Of a stretch of 26,738 bases of DNA, positions 6,586 through 15,153 are shown one piece after another; the first letter of the stretch is position 1; every line of letters begins with the position of its first letter. Under the pieces are notes generated by a model that saw nothing but the letters and a program-made list of their open reading frames with translations, was not told the DNA's origin and searched no databases. The position numbers and the translations under genes are program-made. Source of the stretch: Chloroflexota bacterium (lineage in GTDB: Bacteria > Chloroflexota > UBA6077); the NCBI GenBank assembly GCA_023380955.1, contig JAMCTB010000068.1, forward strand, positions 1 to 26,738, in the 5' to 3' direction.

Positions 6586-8025
6586 CTACAGGTAGGTCTG
6601 GGTGGCTCGCTGACCGTCGAATGAGATCAGCATCCTGCGGTCGTCGACCACCGTCTCGATATGCACGGGGCGGCCCCACAGGTCGTACACGGCCTGCATC
6701 GTCCTCTCGGCATACTTCAGATCCAGCTCCTGCCCCTCGTATGAATGCATGAGGTACAGCTCCCGGTTGCGCCGGTAGTCGCCGTCCTCCACCACTATGT
6801 AGGGCACGCCGAAGTTGGTCATGCTGGCGACCAGCATGTCGCGGATCTTCTGCCAGTCCTTCTCCACGATCACCCACTGGTCACCCTCGCGCTTGTAGAT
6901 GTAGAGATCCAGCTCGTCCACCAGATCCTTCGTCAGGTAGTTCCTGAGGAAGGATACGTCGCTGTCCAGCTCCCGCACCTCGAACATCTTGGCCAGCCCC
7001 TGCCCCTGCTGTCGACCCAGCTCCCGGATCTCCTCCTCCGTCGGATTGTCCCACCGCTCCTTGATGGACTCGAAGATCTTCAGGCCGACGTAGTAGGGAT
7101 TGATCTGGTGGGAGGAGGGAGCGGTGACCGCCGCGTTCAGGTTGGCGAACTGAACGTACTCCTCCGAACTGAGATCGAGCTCGTGCATGATGGCCCGATG
7201 CCAGTAGCTGGCCCATCCCTCGTTCATCACCCTGGTCATCATCTGGGGAACGAAGTAGAGCTGCTCCGTGCGAACGATGTGGATTATGTCGCGCTGCCAA
7301 TCCTCCAGGTCCGCCGCGTGCTCGGCAACGAACAGCAACAGATCCTTCTCCGGCTCGCGCGGGATCCTCCTGTGCTTGACCGGCTGCGGCTCCTCCTCCT
7401 GCGGTGCCTCCTCCGCCTTCTCCAGCCGGAACAGATCGTCGTAGGGAGTCTCCGCCGCGGAAGCCGGTCGCTCTTCCTGCTCCCGTTCCCACTCCCTGGG
7501 CCTCATCGAGAGACTCGGATCCACGTGCTCCTCGATGCACAACACCCGATCCAGGAACTCCTCCACCTCCCGCCGGCCATGGCGAAACTCGTAGCTTCGG
7601 ATCCGCTCGGCGTTGATGCTGGCCACCTCCAGCATCTGCCGGGAGGTGTGCCGGAAGTGGAGATTGTTCCTGAAGAAGTCGCTGTGAGCCAGCACGTGGG
7701 CCGCCACCAGCTTGTTCTGCACCGTGTTGTTGCCCTCCAGCAGGAAGGCGTAGCAGGGGTTGGTGTTGATCACCAACTCGTAGATCTTGCTGAGACCATA
7801 GTCGTACATCATCTTCATCCGCTGGTACGCCTTGCCATGCGTCCAGTGGGAGAAGCGGCCAGGCAGTCCGTAGGCTCCGAACTCGTACATGATCGCCGCG
7901 GGCACGATCTCGAAGTGGGTCGGGAAGGGCTCCAGGCCCAGCCGCAGCACGACGTCCCAGATCTCGTCGATCGACCGCTCCAACTCGTTCAGGTCCCTGC
8001 TGCTCATGATGGGTTCGCTGCTCAT
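6586..8025 (-). CDS. spoVR: SpoVR family protein
   Basis: 479 residues, close to the Bacillus (about 468) and E. coli YcgB (about 510) members. Characteristic segments are YEFGAYGLPGRFSHWTHGK (residues 48-64), ELVINTNPCYAFLLEGNN (83-100), HVLAHSDFF (110-118) and MNEGWASYWHRAIMHE (267-282). A charged, low-complexity stretch at about 175-215 splits the two conserved halves. The family was named for a role in spore cortex formation in Bacillus but is widespread in non-sporulating bacteria, where it is linked genetically to PrkA and DUF444. No enzymatic activity can be asserted. Its ATG overlaps the DUF444 stop by 4 nt (ATGA), indicating translational coupling. An ATG six codons later is an alternative. 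Confidence 0.95.
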   Translation of the reverse strand: MSSEPIMSSRDLNELERSIDEIWDVVLRLGLEPFPTHFEIVPAAIMYEFGAYGLPGRFSHWTHGKAYQRMKMMYDYGLSKIYELVINTNPCYAFLLEGNNTVQNKLVAAHVLAHSDFFRNNLHFRHTSRQMLEVASINAERIRSYEFRHGRREVEEFLDRVLCIEEHVDPSLSMRPREWEREQEERPASAAETPYDDLFRLEKAEEAPQEEEPQPVKHRRIPREPEKDLLLFVAEHAADLEDWQRDIIHIVRTEQLYFVPQMMTRVMNEGWASYWHRAIMHELDLSSEEYVQFANLNAAVTAPSSHQINPYYVGLKIFESIKERWDNPTEEEIRELGRQQGQGLAKMFEVRELDSDVSFLRNYLTKDLVDELDLYIYKREGDQWVIVEKDWQKIRDMLVASMTNFGVPYIVVEDGDYRRNRELYLMHSYEGQELDLKYAERTMQAVYDLWGRPVHIETVVDDRRMLISFDGQRATQTYL

Positions 8026-9182
8026 GATTCGACTCCGGCTTGCCTGCTGCTGAAGAACTGCCGCAAGGCTGGGTAGACCCCGCTCTTCTCCTCGATGGTG
8101 ACGCCTATGAACTTGGGGTCTTTGATGTTCTGGAAGGCGGACATCAGGGTGCTGAGGGAGCCGTAGCCCCCCTGCCTGATCTCGCCGTAGCCGAACACGT
8201 TGCACTTCTGCAGCATCTCGTGCACCAGGTCGACGCACAGACGGTTATCCGTCTCCCCCCAGTTGTCGCCGTCGGAGAAGTGGAACGGGTAGATGTTCCA
8301 GTCGTGCGGGCTGTACCTTTGCTTGATGATGTCCAGCGCCAATCGGTAGGCGGAGGAGACCTTGGTGCCACCGCTCTCGCCGAGGGTGAAGAAGGTCTGC
8401 TCGTCCACCTCCTTGGCTTCGGTATGATGCGTGATGAAGACGATCTGAACCTGGTTGTATTTCCGCCGGAGGAACTTCACCATCCAGAAGTAGAAGCTCC
8501 GGCTGATGTACTTCTCGAACTCCCCCATGGAGCCCGAAACGTCGCGCATGGCGATGATGACCGCGTTGTTCTCGAAGCGAACGTCCTCGGTCCAGGTCTT
8601 GAACCGAAGGTCGTCGTTGTTGATGCCTCCCACCTTCGGCATGCCAGCCTTGGCGTTGCGCCGGATGTTCTCCAGGATCGTCCGCCTCTTGTCGAGACTG
8701 GACAACGGCCCAGTCTTGCGGATGTCGTTGAACCTGATGACGGTGCTCTCGATCTGCTGAGCCTGCTTCTGCTCCAGGTTGGGGAGCGCCAGGTCTTCGA
8801 ACATCAGATCGGCCAGTTCGTCGATGGTGACCTCGGCATCGAAGTAATCCATGCCGGGCTGGTCGCCGGCCCCCTTGCCCTTGCCGGGGCCGGCCTGGCC
8901 CGGGACCTGGCCGATGACGTCCCCCACCTGAGAGTCACCGTTGCCCTGCCCAAGATGATCCTTCCGGTTGGTGTCGTACTTGAAGTGGGGCAGCTCCAGC
9001 GAGCGGATGGGGACCTTGACCACCTTGTTGCCGTCGGAGGTGACGATGGCCTCCTCGGCAACGATGTCGGCCAGGTTGCTCTTTATGGCTTCCTTCACCT
9101 TCTCGTTGTGGCGGGCCTGGTCGGCCGGCGCCTTGCGATGCAGCGACCAGTCGTGCCTTGAAAGGGATATCGGCCTGTTCAT
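8022..9182 (-). CDS. yhbH: DUF444 family protein (YeaH/YhbH-like), VWA-like
   Basis: 386 residues, similar to Bacillus YhbH (about 392). A poorly structured, Gly/Pro-rich N-terminal half (about 80-110) precedes a von Willebrand factor A-like domain with a MIDAS-type motif, DVSGSM (214-219), and later GGTKVSSAYRLAL. The family is almost always encoded beside prkA and is thought to act with it, possibly as a metal-dependent adaptor. I chose the second ATG (MNRPISLSRHDW): the GAGGGAG Shine-Dalgarno touches the first ATG (9191) but is 9 nt from this one. It overlaps spoVR by 4 nt and follows prkA across a 142-nt repeat-containing spacer. Confidence 0.94.
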   Translation of the reverse strand: MNRPISLSRHDWSLHRKAPADQARHNEKVKEAIKSNLADIVAEEAIVTSDGNKVVKVPIRSLELPHFKYDTNRKDHLGQGNGDSQVGDVIGQVPGQAGPGKGKGAGDQPGMDYFDAEVTIDELADLMFEDLALPNLEQKQAQQIESTVIRFNDIRKTGPLSSLDKRRTILENIRRNAKAGMPKVGGINNDDLRFKTWTEDVRFENNAVIIAMRDVSGSMGEFEKYISRSFYFWMVKFLRRKYNQVQIVFITHHTEAKEVDEQTFFTLGESGGTKVSSAYRLALDIIKQRYSPHDWNIYPFHFSDGDNWGETDNRLCVDLVHEMLQKCNVFGYGEIRQGGYGSLSTLMSAFQNIKDPKFIGVTIEEKSGVYPALRQFFSSRQAGVES

Positions 9183-9191
9183 GATGTCCAT

Positions 9192-9324
9192 CTCCCTCTT
9201 CGGGGAGTGTTAGTCCCTCCAACCAGAGAATAGGGACTAGAGACGGGAGACCGGAGAGCGCCCTTGCGGCCGTTTCCTCCAGTTGCCAGTCGCTAGTCCC
9301 CAGTCTCCAGTTGCTTGTCTCCGG
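9192..9324. repeat. Repeat-containing spacer inside the prkA operon
   Basis: The stretch holds a perfect 8-bp stem (TAGTCCCT at 9211-9218 with 9232-9239, 13-nt loop), a direct repeat TCCAGTTGC at 9278-9286 and 9306-9314, and an inverted pair ACCGGAGA (9250-9257) with 9318-9325 overlapping the prkA stop. No gene is visible. It could reduce read-through from prkA into DUF444 or be decayed mobile repeat DNA of the class also seen in mnmG. Confidence 0.6.
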
Positions 9325-11220
9325 TTACCGGTTCAGCAGGGTACCCACGTAGTTGAGCAACTCGTTGGCGCAGACGTGGCAGTAGCCCTGCTCCTTGACC
9401 AGTCGGTCCACCACGTCGTTGATCCGCTTCAGCTGCTCGGCGTCCGGCGTCTTCGCGGAGGTGGTGATCTTCACCACGTCGCGCAGATCGGCGAACAGCT
9501 TCTTCTCGATGGCTTCCTTCAACCGCTCGTGGCTGCGGTAGTCCAACCGCTGGCCGCGGCGAGCCAGGGCGCTGATCCGGATCAGGATCTCCTCCCGGAA
9601 GGCCTTCTTGGCGTTCTCCGTCACCCCGATCTGCTCCTCGACGCTCCGCATCAGCTTCTCGTCGGGCTCGACCTCTTCCTCGGTGATCGGGTCCCGCAAC
9701 TTGGCCCTGTTAGCGTAGGCCTCGACGTTGTCCAGGTAGTTGTTGAACAGGGTCTTGGCACTCTCCTCGAAGGAGTACACGAAGGCCTTCTGAACCTCGT
9801 TCTTCGCCATCTCGTCGTACTCTCTCCGAGTCTCCGAGATCAGGTTCAGGAACTTCTCCTTCTCCTCACGCTTCAGGGAGGTGTGCTGCTCGAAGCCGTC
9901 CCGCAGAGCCCTCAGGGCGTCGATGGGGGATATGCAGGTCACCCCCTCCTGCACCAGGGCGCTGGAGAGCCGGTTGATAACGTACCGAGGCGAGATGCCG
10001 TCCATCCCCTCCCGCTCGGCTTCCTCCTGAAGCTCCCGCACGTCCTTCTGGGAGAAGTCCTCGGTGTCCTCTCCGTCGTACAGCTTGAGCTTCTTCATCA
10101 GGCTCATTCCGGCCTTCTTGGAGGGCTCCAGCCGCGACAGCACCGCGAACATGCTGGCGAGCTTCAGGGTGTTGGGGGCGATGTGGACGTTCCGCAGCCC
10201 GCTCTGGCCGATCAGCTTCTCGTAGATCTTCACCTCATCGGCAATCCGCAGGTTGTAGGGCACCCGGATCAGGATGATGCGGTCCTGCAGCGCCTCGGCC
10301 TTCCTGTTGGCTATGAAGGCGTTGTACTCGTTCTCGTTGGTGTGGCTGATGACCACCTCGTCGGCGTAGATCATCGCGAACCGGCCGGTCTTGATGGATT
10401 GCTCCTGGGAGAGCGTGAGCAGCCCGTACAGGAACTTCTCGTCGCTCTTCAGCATCTCTATGAACTCCATCAACCCACGGTTGGCGATGTTCAGCTCTCC
10501 GTCGAATCGGTAGGCCCTCGGATCGCTCTCGCTGCCGTACTCGCCGATGGTGGACAGGTCGATCGATCCGGTCAGCTCGCTGATGTCCTGGCTCTTAGGG
10601 TCGCTCGGTGAGAAAGTCCCGATTCCGGCGCGATGCTTCTCGCTGAAGGCGATCCTCTCGATGACGACCTCCTCCGCCCTTCCGCCGTACTGTTCCCTCA
10701 GCATCAGCTGGCAGTGGGGGCAGAGCTCGCCCTCGATGTAGATGCCTAGATCCCTCTGGATGTCGGGCCTGATGGTATCGGGTATCAGGTGCAGCGGCTC
10801 CTCGTGCATCGGACAACCCTTGATGGCGTATACCGCGCCCCCGCCCGTGCGAGTGTGTGCCTCCAGCCCCCGCTTCAGCAGTGATACGATGGTGGATTTC
10901 CCGCCACCCACAGGACCCATCAGCAACAGGATCCTCTTCCGGACCTCCAGCCGCTTGCTAGCCGAGTTGAAGTACTCCACCAGCTGGCCCAGAGTCCTGT
11001 CCAGTCCGAAGATCTCTTTGGTGAAGAACCGATACTGCTTGTCGCCCCGTTCATTCTGCTCGGCCCCGGCGGACATAATCATGTTGTATATCCTGGCGTG
11101 GGCGAGCTGGGCGATTTCGGGGCTCTGCTGTACCAGACTCCAGTAGTCGGCAAAGGTACCTTGCCAACTGAGCTTCTCCTCTTCCGCCCGAAACTGCTCC
11201 AGTCGCTCGATCAGATTCAT
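9325..11220 (-). CDS. prkA: PrkA family AAA+ serine protein kinase
   Basis: 631 residues, the usual PrkA length. The N-terminal AAA-like domain has a P-loop, GPVGGGKST (102-110), and a likely Walker B/sensor segment in IYADEVVISHTNENEYNAF. A C136-P-M-H139 plus C167-P-H-C170 arrangement looks like a metal-binding knuckle. The C-terminal part is the PrkA kinase-type domain. Family members (E. coli YeaG, Bacillus PrkA) have been reported as stress- or sporulation-linked kinases; protease-like activity has also been proposed. The start MNLIERLEQF was chosen because AGGAGG lies 10 nt upstream. The open frame continues 89 codons further without family similarity. It is first in an operon with DUF444 and spoVR. 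Confidence 0.95.
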   Translation of the reverse strand: MNLIERLEQFRAEEEKLSWQGTFADYWSLVQQSPEIAQLAHARIYNMIMSAGAEQNERGDKQYRFFTKEIFGLDRTLGQLVEYFNSASKRLEVRKRILLLMGPVGGGKSTIVSLLKRGLEAHTRTGGGAVYAIKGCPMHEEPLHLIPDTIRPDIQRDLGIYIEGELCPHCQLMLREQYGGRAEEVVIERIAFSEKHRAGIGTFSPSDPKSQDISELTGSIDLSTIGEYGSESDPRAYRFDGELNIANRGLMEFIEMLKSDEKFLYGLLTLSQEQSIKTGRFAMIYADEVVISHTNENEYNAFIANRKAEALQDRIILIRVPYNLRIADEVKIYEKLIGQSGLRNVHIAPNTLKLASMFAVLSRLEPSKKAGMSLMKKLKLYDGEDTEDFSQKDVRELQEEAEREGMDGISPRYVINRLSSALVQEGVTCISPIDALRALRDGFEQHTSLKREEKEKFLNLISETRREYDEMAKNEVQKAFVYSFEESAKTLFNNYLDNVEAYANRAKLRDPITEEEVEPDEKLMRSVEEQIGVTENAKKAFREEILIRISALARRGQRLDYRSHERLKEAIEKKLFADLRDVVKITTSAKTPDAEQLKRINDVVDRLVKEQGYCHVCANELLNYVGTLLNR

Positions 11221-11638
11221 TTGCCTGTTGCCTCCTCTGCAGTCGGCTTCATGGGTTTCGGTTCTTGCCCCCATTTCTGGAGACACTGCAGGGCGGGCCC
11301 AGCCACAGAACCGTTGCGCCAGGCACCCACGCACTTGCGACCGCCCCAGCTCTGGAACAAAAACGGGCCGCGCAACCGCCACCGAATAGAGTCGAGGTCG
11401 ATGCCAGCCCTTTTCTTCTAGCGCGTTGTGCTGCTCAAGTATGAGATTTGCCGATGGGCCCTCCGCGTGCCTTGCCGCTGCAGTCAAAGGCCCGGCGGAA
11501 GATCAGGGGCTGCCGTAGCCTCAGCCACCGCTGCAACCGTGCCGGACTTGATCCGCTCGACCGCTTCCGCGTCGCTGCGGTTCACTGCGGAGGGGGCTAA
11601 TGCAGAAGGCATGCCATTCGGACGAACGAGGCGAGAGG
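11221..11638. other. 418-nt intergenic region upstream of prkA
   Basis: It contains the prkA Shine-Dalgarno and presumably its promoter, but I could not identify a convincing -35/-10 pair on the minus strand. A 34-codon minus-strand frame (GTG near 11582, encoding VNRSDAEAVERIKSG) has no recognisable family and no clear ribosome site. No RNA gene or inverted repeat was recognised. A long leader or an alternative-sigma promoter for prkA is possible. Confidence 0.5.
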
Positions 11639-13009
11639 CTAGGGAAGTGAGGTCCGCATCTTGTGCCAGTCGGTGACGGTGAAGCCCCGCTCACCTCGCG
11701 CCGCGCGCTCCATCTGCAGCTGCTGCCACCGGCCAAACTCCGAGTACTCCACGGCCGGTTGTCTCGCCTGGGCCGTTTCCGGTCTCTGAGCCCAGTCGAA
11801 GTACCACCAGAGGTTGTGCACCGCCAGAGCCACCACCAGGACCACGAGCACGGGGAGGAGCCGGCGGCTCCTGGCCGCCCCCACCAGAGACTGGAGGGTC
11901 ACGGCGACGAACAGGTAGAAGACCGGCACCACGACGACGGCGCGGCCGGTATCAGGGGTGCCGATGCTCAGCAGCTGGGTCAAGAAGAGAGGTACCGCCA
12001 ACAGGAGGTACCAGGTCAGGGTCGCGCGCAGCGCGGCCAGACCGAGGAACAGGCCGGCCACGTAGAGAGCGCCGGTGGCGTAATCCAACGGCGGCTGGCC
12101 CTCGGGGGTGTAGCGGGGGGTGTGAAACATCTCTCCATCCAGCAGCAGGAACCCGCGCGCCACCCGCTCTGCCTGCAGCACCAGCAGCCGAACCGGGTCC
12201 GTCTCGCCCAGATAGGGCTGCCGCTGGTGAAAGATGGAAACCGAATCCACCCTGATGTTGGAGTAGTCCCAGTTGGCCAGGATCTGGATCCCCTGGGGGA
12301 GGAAGAGCAGGGTAGCCACGCCCCCCATCAGGAGGTAGCCGGCCAGGGTAGAGCGCCAGTGGTGCCGGTGGAGGAGGAGCCCAATGGGCAGGAACAGCAG
12401 GATAGCCACCACCATGGCCCTGCCGGAATAGTAGCCGTAGAGGGTGAGGCCGAGCCCCACCCCCGCCAGGACGTACAGGTACCACTTCTGGCGGTCCAGC
12501 GCCTCCAGCAGCAACCAGAGGGTCCACAATCCGAAGAGCACCACGTGGATGTTGGACCAGGCGGTCCGGGAGAAGTTGAGATACCAGAGGCCGGTGGCCA
12601 GCAGCAGCGTCGCCAGGAGCGCCGGCAGGGGTCTCACCACCCGCCGTGAGAGCAGGTAGAAGGGGAAAAGAGCGAGGGTGCTGGTGGCCACGACGGCCAT
12701 CCTCATCCCGACCACCGAGAGTCCGAACAGACGGACGAAGGCGGCCATCAGATGGACGTTGAGGGCCGGCAGCTGGGTCCAGTCGAAGCCGATCAACCCC
12801 GGACCGGTGCCGGCGAGGACGTGGTACACGTCCACCATGTTGTCGGCCTCATCGGGCATGACGTTGCTGGGCACCCGATCCAGCAGCACCAGGCGGGCAG
12901 CCAGGGCAACGCCCACCACCAGGACGAGCGGGATCAGCTCACCCGCCTCGATCCCTTCCGTGGTCGCCTCCCCCTTGGAGGGGGATAGCCAGCTGCTGGC
13001 GATCTTCAC
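11639..13009 (-). CDS. GT-C fold membrane glycosyltransferase (GT39/ArnT-like)
   Basis: 456 residues with about ten to eleven hydrophobic segments. The first periplasmic loop carries PDEAD (Asp53, Glu54, Asp56), the acidic motif typical of lipid-phosphosugar-dependent GT-C enzymes of the PMT/ArnT type. FSRTAWSN and YGYYSGRAM follow, also typical. It is predicted to transfer a sugar from a polyprenyl-phosphate donor on the outer face of the membrane; donor and acceptor are unknown. The GTG start overlaps the mnmG stop (GTGA). The first 20 or so residues (SSWLSPSKGEATTEG) are translated from a palindromic repeat (12969-12985), so the original start may differ. The C-terminal 60 residues are hydrophilic. 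Confidence 0.85.
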   Translation of the reverse strand: MKIASSWLSPSKGEATTEGIEAGELIPLVLVVGVALAARLVLLDRVPSNVMPDEADNMVDVYHVLAGTGPGLIGFDWTQLPALNVHLMAAFVRLFGLSVVGMRMAVVATSTLALFPFYLLSRRVVRPLPALLATLLLATGLWYLNFSRTAWSNIHVVLFGLWTLWLLLEALDRQKWYLYVLAGVGLGLTLYGYYSGRAMVVAILLFLPIGLLLHRHHWRSTLAGYLLMGGVATLLFLPQGIQILANWDYSNIRVDSVSIFHQRQPYLGETDPVRLLVLQAERVARGFLLLDGEMFHTPRYTPEGQPPLDYATGALYVAGLFLGLAALRATLTWYLLLAVPLFLTQLLSIGTPDTGRAVVVVPVFYLFVAVTLQSLVGAARSRRLLPVLVVLVVALAVHNLWWYFDWAQRPETAQARQPAVEYSEFGRWQQLQMERAARGERGFTVTDWHKMRTSLP

Positions 13010-13119
13010 AGCACACCCTCACCCCGTGGATCCGCCCTCTGGCCGGTCCACACCGCTCTCGAAGGGTGAGAAGACGGCGGCTCTCCCTCCGGCCCCGGGA
13101 GAGCGTCGGGGTGAGGGTG
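12969..13119. repeat. Repeat patch spanning the mnmG/GT39 junction
   Basis: Components are a palindrome TCCCCCTTGGAGGGGGA (12969-12985), a perfect 12-nt inverted pair CACCCTCACCCC (13014-13025) with 13108-13119, and an inner hairpin-forming CTCTCCC...GGGAGAG (about 13081-13102). It is the same kind of sequence as the patch at 3956-4020. Here it is translated in both genes: as the C-terminal tail of MnmG and the N-terminus of the GT39-like protein. Confidence 0.75.
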
Positions 13120-15153
13120 ATGTTCGCGCCGCCTCTTCTCCAGCGCCACCAACAGCACCGCCACGTCGGCGGGGGTCACCCCGCTGATCCTGGAAGCCAT
13201 CCCCACGGTCGCGGGCTGGAAGCGGGCCAGCTTCTCCCGAGCCTCTAGGCGCAGACCGGCCACCCCATCGTAATCCAGGCTCCCCGGAATCGATAGCTGC
13301 TCCAGCTTCGCCGATCGCTCGACCTGAGCCTCCTGTTTGCGGATGTAGGCGTCGTAGCGGATCCGCACCTCCACCTGCTCGACCACCCCCTGGTCCTCCT
13401 CGCCCACCCCGCCCAGGGCCTGGGAGAGAACCCGATAGTCCATCTCGGGACGGCAGAGCAGGGCGCCGGCAGCCATCTCCTTGGAGAGGGGCTCGATCCC
13501 GAGCCGCTCCAACCGCCGGTTGAACTCCAGGGAGGGCGCGAGCCACGTCCTGCCGAGTCTCTCCGTCTCGCGCCTCACCCGCTCGTACTTCTCCAGGGTG
13601 GTCTGGTGCCGCGCTTCGTCCACGAGGCCCAGCCGGTAGCCGAGGGGGGTCAGCCGCTCGTCCGCGTTGTCCTGCCGCAGCAGCAACCGGTGCTCGGCCC
13701 GAGAGGTGAGCAGCCGGTATGGCTCCAGGATCTCCCGGGTGACCAGGTCGTCCACCATGACGCCGATGTAGGCCTGGGATCGATCCAGCAGGAAGGGCGG
13801 CCGGCCGGCCACCGCCAGGGCGGCGTTGATTCCCGCCAGGATCCCCTGGCCGGCCGCCTCCTCGTAGCCCGATGTCCCGTTGATCTGGCCCGCCGTAAAG
13901 AGCCCGGCCACCCTCTTGGTCTCCAGCCAGGCCGTGATCTGGCTGGGCGGCAGGTAGTCGTATTCGATGGCGTATCCCACCCGCGTGATCTCGACCCCGG
14001 CCAGGGCAGGGATCGCCCTCAACATCGCTATCTGCACGTCCTCGGGAAGGCTGGTGTTGGCTCCCTGGACGTAGACCTCCCCCGTCTCCCATCCCTCGGG
14101 CTCCAGGAACAGCTGATGGCGCTCCTTGTGGGGGAAGCGCACGATCTTGTCCTCCAGGGAGGGGCAGTAACGGGGTCCCGTTCCCTGGATCAACCCGTTG
14201 AACAGGGGAGCCCGATGGAGATTGGCCCGAATCGCCTGGTGAGCCTCCTCGGTGGTGTAGACGAGGTAGCAGGGCAACTGGGGCCTCCAGGGAGTCGCAT
14301 CTCCCCGAGGGTAGGCCGGATGGGGCTCGGGGAAGGGCTGCCGGTCCGCGTCCAAAGTGGGCCAGAAGCTGAAGTGCAGGGGGGTAGGACTCCCCTGCAC
14401 CAGCTCCGTCTTGGAGAAGTCTATGGTGCGCACGTCAACCCGAGGCGGGGTGCCCGTCTTCAGCCGCCCCAGCTCGAAGCCCAGCTCTCGGAGGCTGAGG
14501 GGCAGCTCCGTGGCGGCTGCCTCGCCCGACCGCCCCGCCGTGTAAGCCACCTCGCCCACGATCACCCGCCCGGCCAGGGAGGTGCCGGTAGTGAGCACCA
14601 CCGTCTTGGCCAGGTATCGATGCCCCAGGTCGGTGACCACGCCCCGAATCCGGAGCCGCTGGCTGCTGAGCCGCGCGACGAAGGGCTGAGGACTGAGGGC
14701 TCGGGACTGAGCCGCTCCGAGGAGATCCTCGGTCCCGGGTCCTGAGTCCTCAGTCCTGGATACGGGCTCGACCAGCAGGCCGGCCACCATGCCCTGCTTC
14801 AGATCCAGCCCCGATTGGCGCTCCAGGGCGCGCTTCATTCGAAGACGGTAGGCAGCCTTGTCGGCCTGGGCGCGGAGGGCCTGAACGGCGGGCCCCTTGC
14901 CCGTGTTCAGGGTGCGAATGTGGAGGAATGTGTCGTCGATGGCCCTCGCCATCTCGCCGCCCAGGGCGTCGATCTCCCGCACCAGGTTGCCCTTGGCCGG
15001 GCCACCGATGGAGGGGTTGCACGGCATCAAGCCGATGGTATCCAGGTTCATGGTGAGCACGAGGGTGCGACACCCCATGCGCGCCGCCGCCAGGGCAGCC
15101 TCGCAGCCGGCGTGTCCCGCCCCCACCACTATGACGTCGTAACGCTCTTCCAT
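13006..15153 (-). CDS. mnmG: tRNA uridine-5-carboxymethylaminomethyl modification enzyme MnmG (GidA), with repeat-derived insertions
   Basis: 715 residues versus about 610-650 for most MnmG. With MnmE it forms the FAD-dependent complex that modifies U34 of certain tRNAs. Signatures are the FAD-binding GAGHAGCEAA (11-20), MPCNPSIGGPAKG (43-55), ELGRLKTGTPPRVD (about 227-240), GPRYCPSLEDKIVRF (about 326-340), and the C-terminal SRAEHRLLLRQDNAD and FQPATVGMASRISGVTPADV segments. Two parts look foreign. Residues 130-169, between LLVE and RGVVTDLG, correspond to a repeat hairpin. The tail from about 676 (HHPHPDALPGPEGE...) is repeat-derived. The ATG start is family-typical (MEERYDVIVVGAGH); an in-frame TTG lies six codons upstream. 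No mnmE is present. Confidence 0.95.
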   Translation of the reverse strand: MEERYDVIVVGAGHAGCEAALAAARMGCRTLVLTMNLDTIGLMPCNPSIGGPAKGNLVREIDALGGEMARAIDDTFLHIRTLNTGKGPAVQALRAQADKAAYRLRMKRALERQSGLDLKQGMVAGLLVEPVSRTEDSGPGTEDLLGAAQSRALSPQPFVARLSSQRLRIRGVVTDLGHRYLAKTVVLTTGTSLAGRVIVGEVAYTAGRSGEAAATELPLSLRELGFELGRLKTGTPPRVDVRTIDFSKTELVQGSPTPLHFSFWPTLDADRQPFPEPHPAYPRGDATPWRPQLPCYLVYTTEEAHQAIRANLHRAPLFNGLIQGTGPRYCPSLEDKIVRFPHKERHQLFLEPEGWETGEVYVQGANTSLPEDVQIAMLRAIPALAGVEITRVGYAIEYDYLPPSQITAWLETKRVAGLFTAGQINGTSGYEEAAGQGILAGINAALAVAGRPPFLLDRSQAYIGVMVDDLVTREILEPYRLLTSRAEHRLLLRQDNADERLTPLGYRLGLVDEARHQTTLEKYERVRRETERLGRTWLAPSLEFNRRLERLGIEPLSKEMAAGALLCRPEMDYRVLSQALGGVGEEDQGVVEQVEVRIRYDAYIRKQEAQVERSAKLEQLSIPGSLDYDGVAGLRLEAREKLARFQPATVGMASRISGVTPADVAVLLVALEKRRREHHPHPDALPGPEGEPPSSHPSRAVWTGQRADPRGEGVL
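14686..14753. repeat. 68-nt imperfect inverted repeat inside mnmG
   Basis: The left arm 14686-14711 pairs with 14728-14753 at about 21 of 26 positions. The centre holds a further 7-bp stem CCGAGGA/TCCTCGG (14717-14723 with 14726-14732). It keeps the mnmG frame. An 11-mer, TCCTGAGTCCT, is shared with the patch beside def (24141-24151). Confidence 0.75.

Noticed and set aside
9192..9324. Possible CRISPR-like or integration repeat in the prkA-DUF444 spacer
   Set aside because: The repeats are only 8-9 nt, occur twice, and show no regular spacer periodicity; no cas or integrase gene is nearby.
9283..10611. Long plus-strand open frame opposite prkA
   Set aside because: It is rich in Leu/Val/Gln/His with no motifs and exactly antisense to the conserved PrkA sequence. 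The same applies to the plus-strand frames opposite spoVR (6745-8076), DUF444 (8040-9161), ilvD (1597-2544) and mnmG (13606-14745).
11221..11487. N-terminal extension of PrkA
   Set aside because: The extra 89 residues have no family similarity, and AGGAGG sits correctly before the ATG at 11220.
11521..11736. Small minus-strand open frame downstream of the GT39-like gene
   Set aside because: It overlaps the end of the GT39 coding sequence, has no ribosome-binding site, and its composition is not protein-like.
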